From contig CASFSH010000358.1 of the NCBI GenBank assembly GCA_949297205.1, forward strand, positions 1 to 6,399: DNA of 6,399 nucleotides, written 5' to 3'. This stretch comes from an uncultured Bacillota bacterium (GTDB lineage Bacteria; Bacillota; Clostridia; UBA1381). Shown piece by piece: positions 1 to 4,954 of this stretch. A model generated the notes under the pieces. The model was not told the origin of the DNA, searched no databases, and worked only from the letters and a program-made list of their open reading frames with translations. Position numbers and translations under genes: made by a program. Each line of letters opens with the position of its first letter. The first letter of the stretch is position 1.

Positions 1-132
1 GCAACCTCCGATAACCTTGAACAGCTTATTATATTCGGTAACGGTGCAATGAGAATTTCAGCAAAAGCTTTTCGTGCCGAAATTGATGAAACTGAAAAAC
101 AAATAAAAGAATATCTTATGCAAACATTTTAA
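1..132 (+). CDS. YacP/Rae1-like NYN-domain protein, 3' end only
   Basis: This is the C-terminal 43 residues of a gene whose start lies outside the window; the frame is open from base 1 and ends with TAA at 130-132. The tail reads ATSDNLEQLIIFGNGAMRIS and then a charged helix (AKAFRAEIDETEKQIKEYL). From memory this matches the conserved end of the YacP-like NYN family (PF05991, formerly DUF901), where the SD pair forms part of the acidic metal-binding site and is followed by the LEQ..I.G.GA.R.SA motif. The Bacillus subtilis member Rae1 is a ribosome-associated mRNA endonuclease of about 170 residues. The substrate here is inferred from the family only. The gene ends directly in a hairpin terminator and converges on the AraC-type gene. 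The main uncertainty is that only about a quarter of the protein is visible. Confidence 0.72.
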   Translation, partial: ATSDNLEQLIIFGNGAMRISAKAFRAEIDETEKQIKEYLMQTF

Positions 133-158
133 AAACAGGGATTTTATGTCCCTGTTTT
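132..158. terminator. Bidirectional hairpin terminator between convergent genes
   Basis: A perfect 10-bp stem, AAAACAGGGA (132-141) with TCCCTGTTTT (149-158), encloses a 7-nt loop. Because the stem begins with four A and ends with four T, it provides a U-tract on either strand. It therefore fits as a shared intrinsic terminator for the NYN gene, whose stop is at 130-132, and for the opposing AraC-type gene. The stop codon of the latter (144-146, minus strand) lies in the loop, so the last codons of that gene form one arm. Confidence 0.82.
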
Positions 159-956
159 AAATTTATTTCTGTATTTTAAAGGTGACAAGCCGTACTTTTT
201 TGAAAACATTTTGGAAAAGGCAAATCTGTCATCATAGCCTATTGCAGATGAAATATCAGATATTGAAAGTTCGGTTGTCGTCAGCAGCTTTTCGGCACGT
301 TTCAGTTTATAATCAAGTATATAGTCCATAGGGGATTGACCGAGTTCTGAAATAAACAGCCGGTATAAATAAGAATGTTCTATTTTTACGAATTTACATA
401 GGCCTTCTACACGTATTTTTTTAAAGTAATTCATATGTATATAATTTTTACACATATTGACATAATCTATATTGGTTTTTTTTGTATTGTCAATTTCGTT
501 TGCATTGTATTTTATCATATCGCCTAAAATCGAAAGCATAGTACCACAGTTTAAAAACTCATTGTTTTCCGATTGGTTCTTTATAAGATACTCAAGATGA
601 CTTGTTATTTTTTGCGGATTATTAGTGGTGTATATGGGATTTTGTCTTGATAGTCCGGTGCTTTTCAAAAAATTATTCGCCATATTTCCTGAAATATTAA
701 ACCATATGTAATACCATGGGTCTTCATGGTCCGCTTCGTAATATCCGCCCTTTTCCCCTGCAATCAGAAAAGCATTGCCGGAGTGAAGATAGTATGTTTT
801 TCCATCACATATAAATTTACCTTTTCCGCTTACAATATAGTGTATCAGGTATCTGTCATAAAATCCCGTTGAATGACAGTGACCGGGCAGACAATGTTCA
901 CTGCCCATATAAAATATTGAAATATTCTCGCAAATCAAGTTTAAATCCGCTACCAT
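144..956 (-). CDS. AraC-family transcriptional regulator (cupin sensor plus two HTH)
   Basis: This is a 270-residue cytoplasmic DNA-binding regulator. Residues about 15-90 form an AraC-type sugar-binding cupin: HCH at 26-28, the strand motif HYIVSGKGKF at 39-48, and an EDPWYYIWFNISG segment at 78-90 seen in MsmR/RafR-like regulators. The C-terminal part (about 165-266) carries the paired helix-turn-helix of the family, one around 182-204 (VEGLCKFVKIEHSYLYRLF) and one around 229-258. The second includes SISDISSAIGYDDRFAFSKMF and ends in the typical GLSPLKYR. Length is normal for the family. The start is supported by AGGAGA seven bases upstream (964-969). The gene is divergent from a GH27 alpha-galactosidase and flanks a direct-repeat operator, so it most likely activates that gene in response to an alpha-galactoside or galactose. 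The ligand is an inference. Overlap of its promoter and leader with the operator suggests autoregulation. Confidence 0.9.
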   Translation of the reverse strand: MVADLNLICENISIFYMGSEHCLPGHCHSTGFYDRYLIHYIVSGKGKFICDGKTYYLHSGNAFLIAGEKGGYYEADHEDPWYYIWFNISGNMANNFLKSTGLSRQNPIYTTNNPQKITSHLEYLIKNQSENNEFLNCGTMLSILGDMIKYNANEIDNTKKTNIDYVNMCKNYIHMNYFKKIRVEGLCKFVKIEHSYLYRLFISELGQSPMDYILDYKLKRAEKLLTTTELSISDISSAIGYDDRFAFSKMFSKKYGLSPLKYRNKFKTGT

Positions 957-982
957 TTTATATTCTCCTATAAAAAATTAAG

Positions 983-1017
983 CAATAAAATTACATAAAT
1001 ATACAATAAAATTACAT
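983..1017. promoter_or_regulatory. 14-bp direct-repeat operator, likely AraC-family site
   Basis: The sequence CAATAAAATTACAT occurs at 983-996 and again, without a mismatch, at 1004-1017. The period is exactly 21 bp, two turns of B-DNA, which places both copies on the same face. This is the spacing expected for the half-sites of an AraC-family dimer such as the araI1/I2 arrangement. The right copy ends on the first base of the galactosidase -35 box, the position of a class II activator. A further TTACAT at 1018-1023 extends the series. The sites also fall in the predicted leader of the regulator's own transcript. That the flanking regulator binds here is an inference from position and geometry. 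Confidence 0.68.
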
Positions 1018-1045
1018 TTACATTTTATATAATAACATATATAAT
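1017..1045 (+). promoter_or_regulatory. Sigma-A-type promoter of the alpha-galactosidase gene
   Basis: TTTACA (1017-1022) and TATAAT (1040-1045) are separated by 17 bp, one mismatch from the vegetative consensus overall. The predicted transcription start near 1052 gives a leader of about 28 nt with AGGAGAG at 1067-1073 before the ATG at 1080. A second TATAAT at 1028-1033 has no partner at proper spacing. The operator repeat abuts the -35 box. Confidence 0.65.
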
Positions 1046-1057
1046 CTAAATAGTCAA
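1029..1057 (-). promoter_or_regulatory. Promoter of the AraC-type regulator, interleaved with the divergent promoter
   Basis: On the minus strand TTGACT (1057-1052) and TATTAT (1034-1029) lie 17 bp apart, each with one mismatch to consensus. The predicted start near 1022 gives a leader of about 65 nt that contains both operator repeats. This core shares 17 bp with the galactosidase promoter (1017-1045), so polymerase can occupy only one of them at a time. Confidence 0.55.
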
Positions 1058-1079
1058 ATACAAAAAAGGAGAGATTTTT

Positions 1080-2201
1080 ATGTTAGCAAACAGACCGCCT
1101 ATGGGTTGGAATTCATGGAATACCTTCGGCGAAAATATTGATGAAAAATTAATAATGGAAACAGCAGATATTATTGTAGAAAAGGGATACAAGGAACTTG
1201 GTTATGAGTATGTCATTATTGATGATTGCTGGTCACTAAGACAGCGTGACGAAAATGGACGTCTTGTACCTGATCCGAAAAAATTTCCTCACGGAATGAA
1301 ATATTTAGCGGATTATGTTCATTCAAAAGGATTAAAATTCGGAATGTATTCATGTGCAGGAATTTTGACCTGTGCAAGATACCCGTCAAGCTATGGTCAT
1401 GAGTATATAGACGCACAGACCTTTGCTGAATGGGAAATAGATTATTTAAAATATGATTTTTGTAACTTCCCGGAAAGCGGAAACTGTAAAAATGCATATC
1501 TTACCATGAGTATGGCACTAAGATCCTGCGGAAGAGATATTTTATTTGCCGCTTGTAACTGGGGTGTTGAAGAGCCTTGGACATGGATGCGTTCACGCGG
1601 TATTCATACATATCGTTCAACAGGAGATATATTTGACAATTTTGCATCTTTCAGAGATATAGTTCATTCTCAGGAAAATAACTTTTCAATGTCTGCACCG
1701 GGCTGCTATAATGATATAGATATGCTTACGGTAGGAATGTATGGAAAGGGAAATGTGGGCATGGAAGAAAATGCCTGCACCGACAATGAATATTTAATGC
1801 AGTTTTCTCTGTGGTGCTTGTACAGTGCACCTTTAATTCTTGGCGGTGATATAAGAAAGATTGACGGATTCTGTAAGGATCTTTTACAGAATAAGGAATT
1901 GATTGAAATAAATCAAGATCCGGAAGCAAGACCGCCTTTTAATGTGCATAATTGGTCGGAAAAAAGAATATTATTCAAGATTCTTTCAAATAATGAGTAC
2001 GTACTTGCGTTTTACAATTATGATAAGGAAAAGGTTACGCTTACTGTTCCGTTTAAAGATCTTGGTATTCCGTATGAATCAGGTAAAGGATTGGATTTAC
2101 ACGATGTAATGACAGGTGAAAAAATTGGCATTGTAAGAGATTTTCTTGTTGAAGATTTAGAGGGTCATACCTGCAAAATATATAGGGGAAAATTGGTTTA
2201 A
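1080..2201 (+). CDS. Alpha-galactosidase, glycoside hydrolase family 27
   Basis: This 373-residue retaining exo-glycosidase is expected to release terminal alpha-1,6-linked galactose from oligosaccharides such as melibiose or raffinose. The N-terminal (beta/alpha)8 barrel begins with the GH27 signature MGWNSW (8-13), followed by VIIDDCW (45-51, substrate-binding Asp49/Asp50). Asp126 in YLKYDFCN is the expected nucleophile and Asp183 in YRSTGDI the expected acid/base. YNDIDML (210-216) takes the place of the usual WNDPDML, and SLWCLYSAPLILGGDIR (243-259) is typical. Residues from about 285 form the short C-terminal beta-sandwich. There is no signal peptide, so the enzyme is cytoplasmic and needs imported substrate, but no transporter is in this window. 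AGGAGAG lies six bases before the ATG. The next gene starts immediately after the stop, so the two are co-transcribed under the divergent AraC-type regulator. GH36 is excluded by size and motifs; another alpha-linked sugar specificity within GH27 remains possible. Confidence 0.93.
   Translation: MLANRPPMGWNSWNTFGENIDEKLIMETADIIVEKGYKELGYEYVIIDDCWSLRQRDENGRLVPDPKKFPHGMKYLADYVHSKGLKFGMYSCAGILTCARYPSSYGHEYIDAQTFAEWEIDYLKYDFCNFPESGNCKNAYLTMSMALRSCGRDILFAACNWGVEEPWTWMRSRGIHTYRSTGDIFDNFASFRDIVHSQENNFSMSAPGCYNDIDMLTVGMYGKGNVGMEENACTDNEYLMQFSLWCLYSAPLILGGDIRKIDGFCKDLLQNKELIEINQDPEARPPFNVHNWSEKRILFKILSNNEYVLAFYNYDKEKVTLTVPFKDLGIPYESGKGLDLHDVMTGEKIGIVRDFLVEDLEGHTCKIYRGKLV
2184..2189 (+). promoter_or_regulatory. 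Distant Shine-Dalgarno of the cysteine-rich small gene
   Basis: AGGGGA lies inside the end of the galactosidase gene, 12 nt before the ATG at 2202, longer than the usual 5-9 nt. Together with the adjoining TAA-ATG this suggests that the small gene is translated mainly by coupling to the galactosidase. Confidence 0.4.
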
Positions 2202-2393
2202 ATGTGTAATTGTATAAAATGCGGAAGAGAACTCACAAATGATGAGGTTGGCTTGTTTAAAAAACTTGTGAACCGCGGCGCTCAAAAATTTATGTGCATT
2301 TCCTGTATGTCCGAATATTTCGAGGTATCGGAAGAAGCATTAAGAAAGAAAATAAAGCAATATAAAGAAATGGGCTGTACTCTTTTTTCATGA
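2202..2393 (+). CDS. Small four-cysteine (CxxC...CxxC) protein, function unknown
   Basis: This is a 63-residue protein with two CxxC pairs, C4-x2-C7 (CIKCG) and C32-x2-C35 (CISCM), plus C2 and C59. The spacing is that of a small zinc ribbon or treble-clef-like metal site. Between the pairs is a charged helix (LTNDEVGLFKKLVNRGA); after them comes EEALRKKIKQYKEMGCTLF, a second helix. I do not recognise a named family, although I recall similar short hypothetical proteins in Clostridia. The ATG begins on the base after the galactosidase TAA, so expression should be translationally coupled and share the alpha-galactoside-responsive promoter. The last codons and the TGA form part of the terminator stem. 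A DNA-, RNA- or protein-binding adaptor role is possible, but nothing in the sequence decides it. Good codon structure and a plausible metal site make it a real gene. Confidence 0.82.
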   Translation: MCNCIKCGRELTNDEVGLFKKLVNRGAQKFMCISCMSEYFEVSEEALRKKIKQYKEMGCTLFS

Positions 2394-2401
2394 GTACAGC
2401 C
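2373..2401 (+). terminator. Hairpin terminator of the galactosidase operon
   Basis: A perfect 10-bp stem, GGCTGTACTC (2373-2382) with GAGTACAGCC (2392-2401), has a 9-nt loop and is followed by TTAATTTATT. The T-tract is imperfect. The left arm encodes Gly-Cys-Thr-Leu of the small protein, whose TGA (2391-2393) sits at the loop/right-arm boundary. On the minus strand the stem is followed by a T-rich stretch and lies about 50 bp beyond the opposing DUF4363 stop, so it may act in both directions. Confidence 0.72.
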
Positions 2402-2449
2402 TTAATTTATTAAGCAAATATATTTTATGTCCCTTGCTAAATTATAATA

Positions 2450-2830
2450 TTATAAGATATTTTCAATTTTTACTTTATAATTTTTTGGAAAATGCAAAAA
2501 TAATGCACTTAGTGATTTGCAGTTTGCCAATGCATCGGAACGTTTTTCTTCTGCAATATAAACCTTCATCTGCTCAAGATTTGTTTCTACTTTGTCAAGT
2601 TCATTGTGATCTATAAATGAGGCAAGTATTACTTTCTTTTCTTCAAGAAATTCTTCAAGATATTGAGTATTTTCCCATGCCTTTTCAAAATCTTCTTCTT
2701 TAATACTATTTAAAATGGTTATACACTGGTCATCCAATTCTGTTGAAAGGTTATTTAATCTGTTTGTGTAGAATAAACAGCCGGCAGTAATGATTATTGC
2801 CATAAAAATAGCAAAAATAAAGCTTTTCAT
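2450..2830 (-). CDS. DUF4363 family small membrane-anchored protein
   Basis: This is a 126-residue protein with one hydrophobic N-terminal segment (about 4-20, FIFAIFMAIIITAGCLF). A mostly helical, charged domain follows, with short helices such as ILNSIKEEDFEKAWENTQYLEEFLEEKK (39-66) and ELDKVETNLEQMKVYI (77-92). The segment could be a signal anchor; the cysteine in ITAGC lacks a convincing lipobox, so a lipoprotein is less likely. The order of anchor, helical pairs and hydrophobic end (LSALFLHFPKNYKVKIENIL), together with its position behind a DUF421 gene, fits the DUF4363 family of Clostridia, whose biochemical role is not known to me. The ATG overlaps the DUF421 stop by 4 bp (ATGA), and AGGAGG (2841-2846) lies ten bases upstream within that gene. 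It is therefore the second gene of a tightly coupled operon and probably acts with its partner at the membrane. Confidence 0.8.
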   Translation of the reverse strand: MKSFIFAIFMAIIITAGCLFYTNRLNNLSTELDDQCITILNSIKEEDFEKAWENTQYLEEFLEEKKVILASFIDHNELDKVETNLEQMKVYIAEEKRSDALANCKSLSALFLHFPKNYKVKIENIL

Positions 2831-3519
2831 TGTTGTATATCCTCCTCGCCTTTTAACTGTATAAAGAGACCGTCATTAACATCATATGAAGCAATAAAAA
2901 CATCTTTAATTTGTTGTATATTTCTTTTTTTCAGTTCTTTTTTGAGCCATTCTTCGCAGTGGCCGCTGCGTTTAAGTTCATTTTTTATCAATTCCCCGTC
3001 GGAAATAAGTGTACAAGGTAGTTTTTCCACTACCGCATCTTTGATTTTCATGTCCCTGACAGTTACATTTCTTGCGTCTCGTTTGGGGATTATGCTTATT
3101 TGGCCATTTGTTTCAAGCATTGCAACTTCGACATCAGATATATTTGGTATATTGTTTATTCGAAGCTGTTCAAGCAAATCATTTAGGTTAAAACGGAGTT
3201 TTTTCAATTCATTTTCATTTACATGACCGTCATATATAATTATACTTGGTTCTCCTGTGAGTATTCTTCTGAAAAATCTGCTCTTTAACGATGCGAATGA
3301 TACAATTATTTCTGTAACAATGAGAGAAAAAACCGGAATTATTCCTGACAATAACGGTACATCAATTGCCTGCATGGGGACTGATGCAAGATCGGAAATC
3401 ATAATTGCAACCACAAGTTCCGAGGGCTGCATTTCCCCAATCTGACGTTTTCCCATTATACGCATGGAAACAACTACTATTAAATACAGAATAACGGTTC
3501 TTATCACAAGTACCAACAT
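2827..3519 (-). CDS. DUF421 (YetF/YdfS-like) integral membrane protein
   Basis: This 230-residue protein has the layout of the DUF421 family. It has three hydrophobic segments (about 3-20, 34-50 and 55-76), the conserved GKRQIGEMQPSELVVAIMISD stretch (23-43), and a cytoplasmic alpha/beta domain from about residue 80. In that domain GEPSIIIYDG (89-98), LNDLLEQLR (112-120) and VAMLETNGQISIIPK (132-146) are the characteristic motifs. Family relatives include Bacillus YetF and YdfS and the spore membrane protein 2Duf, which has been linked to spore wet-heat resistance. A spore role here is only a possibility. GGAGG (3527-3531) lies seven bases before the start. The C-terminal extension after about 190 (EWLKKELKKRNIQQIKDVFIASYDVNDGLFIQLKGEE) is the usual second repeat-like segment. 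It is the first gene of a two-gene unit with the DUF4363 gene, whose start overlaps its stop. Confidence 0.9.
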   Translation of the reverse strand: MLVLVIRTVILYLIVVVSMRIMGKRQIGEMQPSELVVAIMISDLASVPMQAIDVPLLSGIIPVFSLIVTEIIVSFASLKSRFFRRILTGEPSIIIYDGHVNENELKKLRFNLNDLLEQLRINNIPNISDVEVAMLETNGQISIIPKRDARNVTVRDMKIKDAVVEKLPCTLISDGELIKNELKRSGHCEEWLKKELKKRNIQQIKDVFIASYDVNDGLFIQLKGEEDIQQ

Positions 3520-3572
3520 AAAATTACCTCCGATAATATGTGTTAATATAAGTAATTTTTGATTGACAAAAT

Positions 3573-3578
3573 ATTATA
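3573..3578 (-). promoter_or_regulatory. Possible -10 box for the DUF421/DUF4363 operon
   Basis: A perfect TATAAT stands on the minus strand 54 bp before the DUF421 start. No good -35 is found at 16-18 bp (the best position reads TAATAA) and there is no TG extension, so either an activator is needed or this is not the promoter. On the plus strand a consensus TTGACA (3563-3568) overlaps the area with TATACT only 15 bp away. Confidence 0.3.
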
Positions 3579-3622
3579 GGCTATATACTTTAAATTTATT
3601 ATTTCCTTTATTATAAAAACTA

Positions 3623-3651
3623 TTTACTTTATATCTTTTTTATGGTATTAT
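3623..3651 (+). promoter_or_regulatory. Promoter of the methyltransferase gene, extended -10
   Basis: TTTACT (3623-3628) and TATTAT (3646-3651) are separated by 17 bp, and the -10 is preceded by TGG, the extended -10 element. The predicted start near 3658 gives a leader of about 90 nt. That leader includes a small hairpin, GCTG/CAGC at 3719-3731, just ahead of AGGAGA (3737-3742), which lies five bases before the ATG. Confidence 0.5.
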
Positions 3652-3747
3652 ATTTAAGAAAATAAATTCTGATAATAAAATAGCGGGGAAATTAATTTTT
3701 GCGTTACTATTGGTGATTGCTGCATTGCAGCGGCATAGGAGATTGAC

Positions 3748-4491
3748 ATGAACAGTTATAAAAATTTTGCAGACTATTATGATCAGCTGATGACAGAAGA
3801 TATTAATTATGAGAAAATAGCGGATTATATTGAAAATATATTTTCGGAAAATGACATAAACCCCGAACTTGTTTGTGATTTGGCTTGCGGAACGGGGAAT
3901 ATTACAATACCTCTTGCAAAACGGGGGTATGAAATGATAGCCGTTGATAAATCGGTCCAAATGCTTAATGCTGCAAGAGAAAAGGCATCTCATGCCAATT
4001 TGGATATTTTGTTTTTAAATCAGAATATTACAAAATTGGATCTTTATGGAACATGTGATGCTTTTTTATGTATGATTGACGGTATTAATTATATTTTAAA
4101 TCCATACTCGTTGGAGAAAATGTTTGAAAGAATAAAAAAATGCTTTATTAATCCCCATGGATTAATTGTTTTTGATATAAGTACATTTTATAAGTTATCT
4201 GAAATAATAGGCTGTAACACATTTATACATGATGGTGACGATATTTTTTATTCATGGGAAAATAAATATTACAAGGAAAAAAAATTGTCTGATATGTATC
4301 TGAATTTTTTTGTAAAAGAAAAGCACGGTTACAGAAGGTTTTCTGAGAGACATCTGCAAAGAGCATATAAACAGTATGAAATAAAAAATGCATTAAAAAA
4401 AGCCGGGTTCACCGACATAAAAACATATGAATATCTGACCTTTAATGAACCTTCAAATAAAAGCCAGAGAATAATTTTCGTTGCGAGGTAA
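3748..4491 (+). CDS. Class I SAM-dependent methyltransferase (YqeM-like)
   Basis: This is a 247-residue soluble enzyme with the Rossmann-type SAM fold. Motif I is CDLACGTGN (43-51). The acidic residue that contacts the ribose is Asp67 in AVDKS, followed by MLNAAREKA (72-80). Motif II lies near DAFLCMIDGINYI (104-116) and motif III near GLIVFDISTF (138-147). The opening YKNFADYYDQLM (4-15) and the late block SERHLQRAYKQYEIKNALKKAGF (199-221) are features I associate with the clostridial YqeM-like group. The methyl acceptor is unknown for this group, so no substrate is assigned. Unlike yqeM in Bacillus, it is not next to nadD or rsfS here but stands as a single gene with its own promoter. It is divergent from DUF421 and convergent with the HPr-like gene. 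AGGAGA five bases upstream supports the start. Confidence 0.88.
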   Translation: MNSYKNFADYYDQLMTEDINYEKIADYIENIFSENDINPELVCDLACGTGNITIPLAKRGYEMIAVDKSVQMLNAAREKASHANLDILFLNQNITKLDLYGTCDAFLCMIDGINYILNPYSLEKMFERIKKCFINPHGLIVFDISTFYKLSEIIGCNTFIHDGDDIFYSWENKYYKEKKLSDMYLNFFVKEKHGYRRFSERHLQRAYKQYEIKNALKKAGFTDIKTYEYLTFNEPSNKSQRIIFVAR

Positions 4492-4503
4492 GGAGTATAT
4501 CCA

Positions 4504-4524
4504 ATCCCCCGGCATGCGGGGGAT
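4504..4524. terminator. GC-rich convergent hairpin
   Basis: ATCCCCCG (4504-4511) pairs perfectly with CGGGGGAT (4517-4524) around a GCATG loop. It sits 12 bp after the methyltransferase stop and 22 bp beyond the opposing HPr-like stop (4547-4549). The stem is very strong for this AT-rich region, but neither strand has a real T-tract (AATATTCAT on plus, TGGATATAC on minus). It may therefore terminate imperfectly or serve to protect the 3' ends. Confidence 0.6.
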
Positions 4525-4546
4525 AATATTCATCCTCTGCAAAATA

Positions 4547-4780
4547 TCAGTCAACGATAAATCTTTTAACCTCTTCCAAGAACTTATCGCGTTGATCGCC
4601 GCAGTGAGCTTCCACTTTAATAGGCTTTGAAAGATTAAGACTGAAAATACCCATAATGGATTTTGCGTCTACAACATATCTTCCTGATGTCAGATCAATA
4701 TCAAAATCATATTTTGATACTATGTTGACAAATTCCTTTACATCGTTGATTGAATTAAGTATAATGTTAAATACTTCCAT
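4547..4780 (-). CDS. HPr-like protein lacking the active-site histidine
   Basis: This 77-residue protein has the HPr fold pattern. It matches HPr at SKYDFDIDL (22-30, compare SKYDADVNL) and at the Ser46 region DAKSIMGIFSL (38-48), followed by the final strand and helix. The segment that should read GIHARP reads NSINDV: aligned on SKYD, the phosphorylated His15 falls on Ser10 and Arg17 on Asn12. It therefore cannot act as an ordinary PTS phosphocarrier. The Ser46 equivalent (Ser41) is kept, reminiscent of Bacillus Crh, which also lacks His15. I recall such divergent HPr-like proteins in many Clostridia. An ATG further upstream at 4832-4834 would add 18 residues unlike any HPr and falls at the predicted transcription start. 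The start at 4778-4780 has GGGAGG (4788-4793) seven bases upstream and is preferred. The role, possibly regulatory in carbon metabolism, is inferred. Confidence 0.82.
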   Translation of the reverse strand: MEVFNIILNSINDVKEFVNIVSKYDFDIDLTSGRYVVDAKSIMGIFSLNLSKPIKVEAHCGDQRDKFLEEVKRFIVD

Positions 4781-4787
4781 ATTTATG

Positions 4788-4793
4788 CCTCCC
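4788..4793 (-). promoter_or_regulatory. Ribosome binding site that fixes the HPr-like start
   Basis: GGGAGG on the minus strand lies seven bases before the ATG at 4778-4780. The longer reading frame from 4834 has no such site and would begin at the predicted transcription start, so the shorter protein is chosen. Confidence 0.8.
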
Positions 4794-4804
4794 TGTAAAA
4801 ATAT

Positions 4805-4821
4805 TTGTAGCTTTACTACAA
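4805..4821. repeat. Small dyad in the leader of the HPr-like gene
   Basis: TTGTAG (4805-4810) and CTACAA (4816-4821) form a 6-bp inverted repeat with a 5-nt centre. It covers the predicted transcription start region of the HPr-like gene, so it could be a repressor operator or a short leader hairpin. The stem is weak, with only two G-C pairs. Confidence 0.35.
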
Positions 4822-4825
4822 TTAT

Positions 4826-4854
4826 ATAATACATCTAAATATTTGTGCAGTCAA
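4826..4854 (-). promoter_or_regulatory. Promoter of the HPr-like gene
   Basis: On the minus strand TTGACT (4854-4849) and TATTAT (4831-4826) are 17 bp apart, the same two hexamers and spacing as the AraC-type gene's promoter. The predicted start near 4819 gives a leader of about 40 nt. Confidence 0.6.
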
Positions 4855-4861
4855 TAGATAT

Positions 4862-4883
4862 TAAAATTTATTAATAAATTTTA
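4862..4883. repeat. Perfect 22-bp AT-only palindrome
   Basis: TAAAATTTATT (4862-4872) is followed directly by its exact reverse complement (4873-4883), with no spacer. It lies in the gap between the divergent HPr-like and mtaB genes, just upstream of the HPr-like -35 box. Its core TTATTAATAAA recurs at 4955-4965, right before the mtaB start. It could be an operator or an AT-rich cruciform; the base composition makes chance a fair alternative. Confidence 0.4.
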
Positions 4884-4900
4884 GGAAATACTGCCAATAG

Positions 4901-4913
4901 TGATTTGAAATCA
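4901..4913. repeat. 13-bp dyad upstream of mtaB
   Basis: TGATTT and AAATCA flank a single central G, giving a perfect short dyad of operator size about 55 bp before the mtaB start. It overlaps TTGAAA (4905-4910), which resembles a -35 box, but no good -10 is found 16-18 bp downstream. No convincing mtaB promoter was identified. Confidence 0.35.
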
Positions 4914-4949
4914 TCATACATTATGCAACAATAATATCAAAACAAAAAG

Positions 4950-4954
4950 AAAGG
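4950..4954 (+). promoter_or_regulatory. Unusually distant ribosome binding site of mtaB
   Basis: AAAGG, within an AAAAAGAAAGG purine run, ends 13 nt before the ATG at 4968, clearly more than the usual 5-9 nt. No closer purine-rich site exists. The family's N-terminus (AFYTLGCKVNQYE) fixes the start, so the spacing is real and initiation may be weak. Confidence 0.45.

Noticed and set aside
957..1079. Catabolite-responsive element (cre) for CcpA in the galactosidase promoter
   Set aside because: I looked for a TGNAANCGNNNNCW-like site and found none in the gap, so catabolite control by this route is not supported.
2434..2616. 60-residue plus-strand open frame
   Set aside because: It is antisense to the DUF4363 gene, has no ribosome binding site and shows no recognisable protein pattern.
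3532..3538. CATATTA on the minus strand as a sigma-G -10 box for the DUF421 operon
   Set aside because: No GNATR-type -35 lies 17-18 bp upstream, and transcription would start inside the ribosome binding site.
3657..3747. Riboswitch in the 90-nt methyltransferase leader
   Set aside because: Only one short GCTG/CAGC hairpin near the Shine-Dalgarno is seen; no conserved aptamer core such as SAM, purine or T-box elements is recognisable.
3640..3993. 117-residue minus-strand open frame over the methyltransferase start
   Set aside because: It is antisense to a clear SAM methyltransferase, has no family resemblance, and runs through that gene's promoter and leader.
4490..4495. AAGGAG overlapping the methyltransferase stop
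   Set aside because: It looks like a ribosome binding site, but no ATG, GTG or TTG follows at usable distance before the hairpin at 4504; at most a relic of a lost downstream gene.
4547..4834. Longer 95-residue version of the HPr-like gene
   Set aside because: The extra 18 residues do not resemble HPr, the upstream ATG coincides with the predicted -10/start region, and a good GGGAGG site supports the start at 4780.
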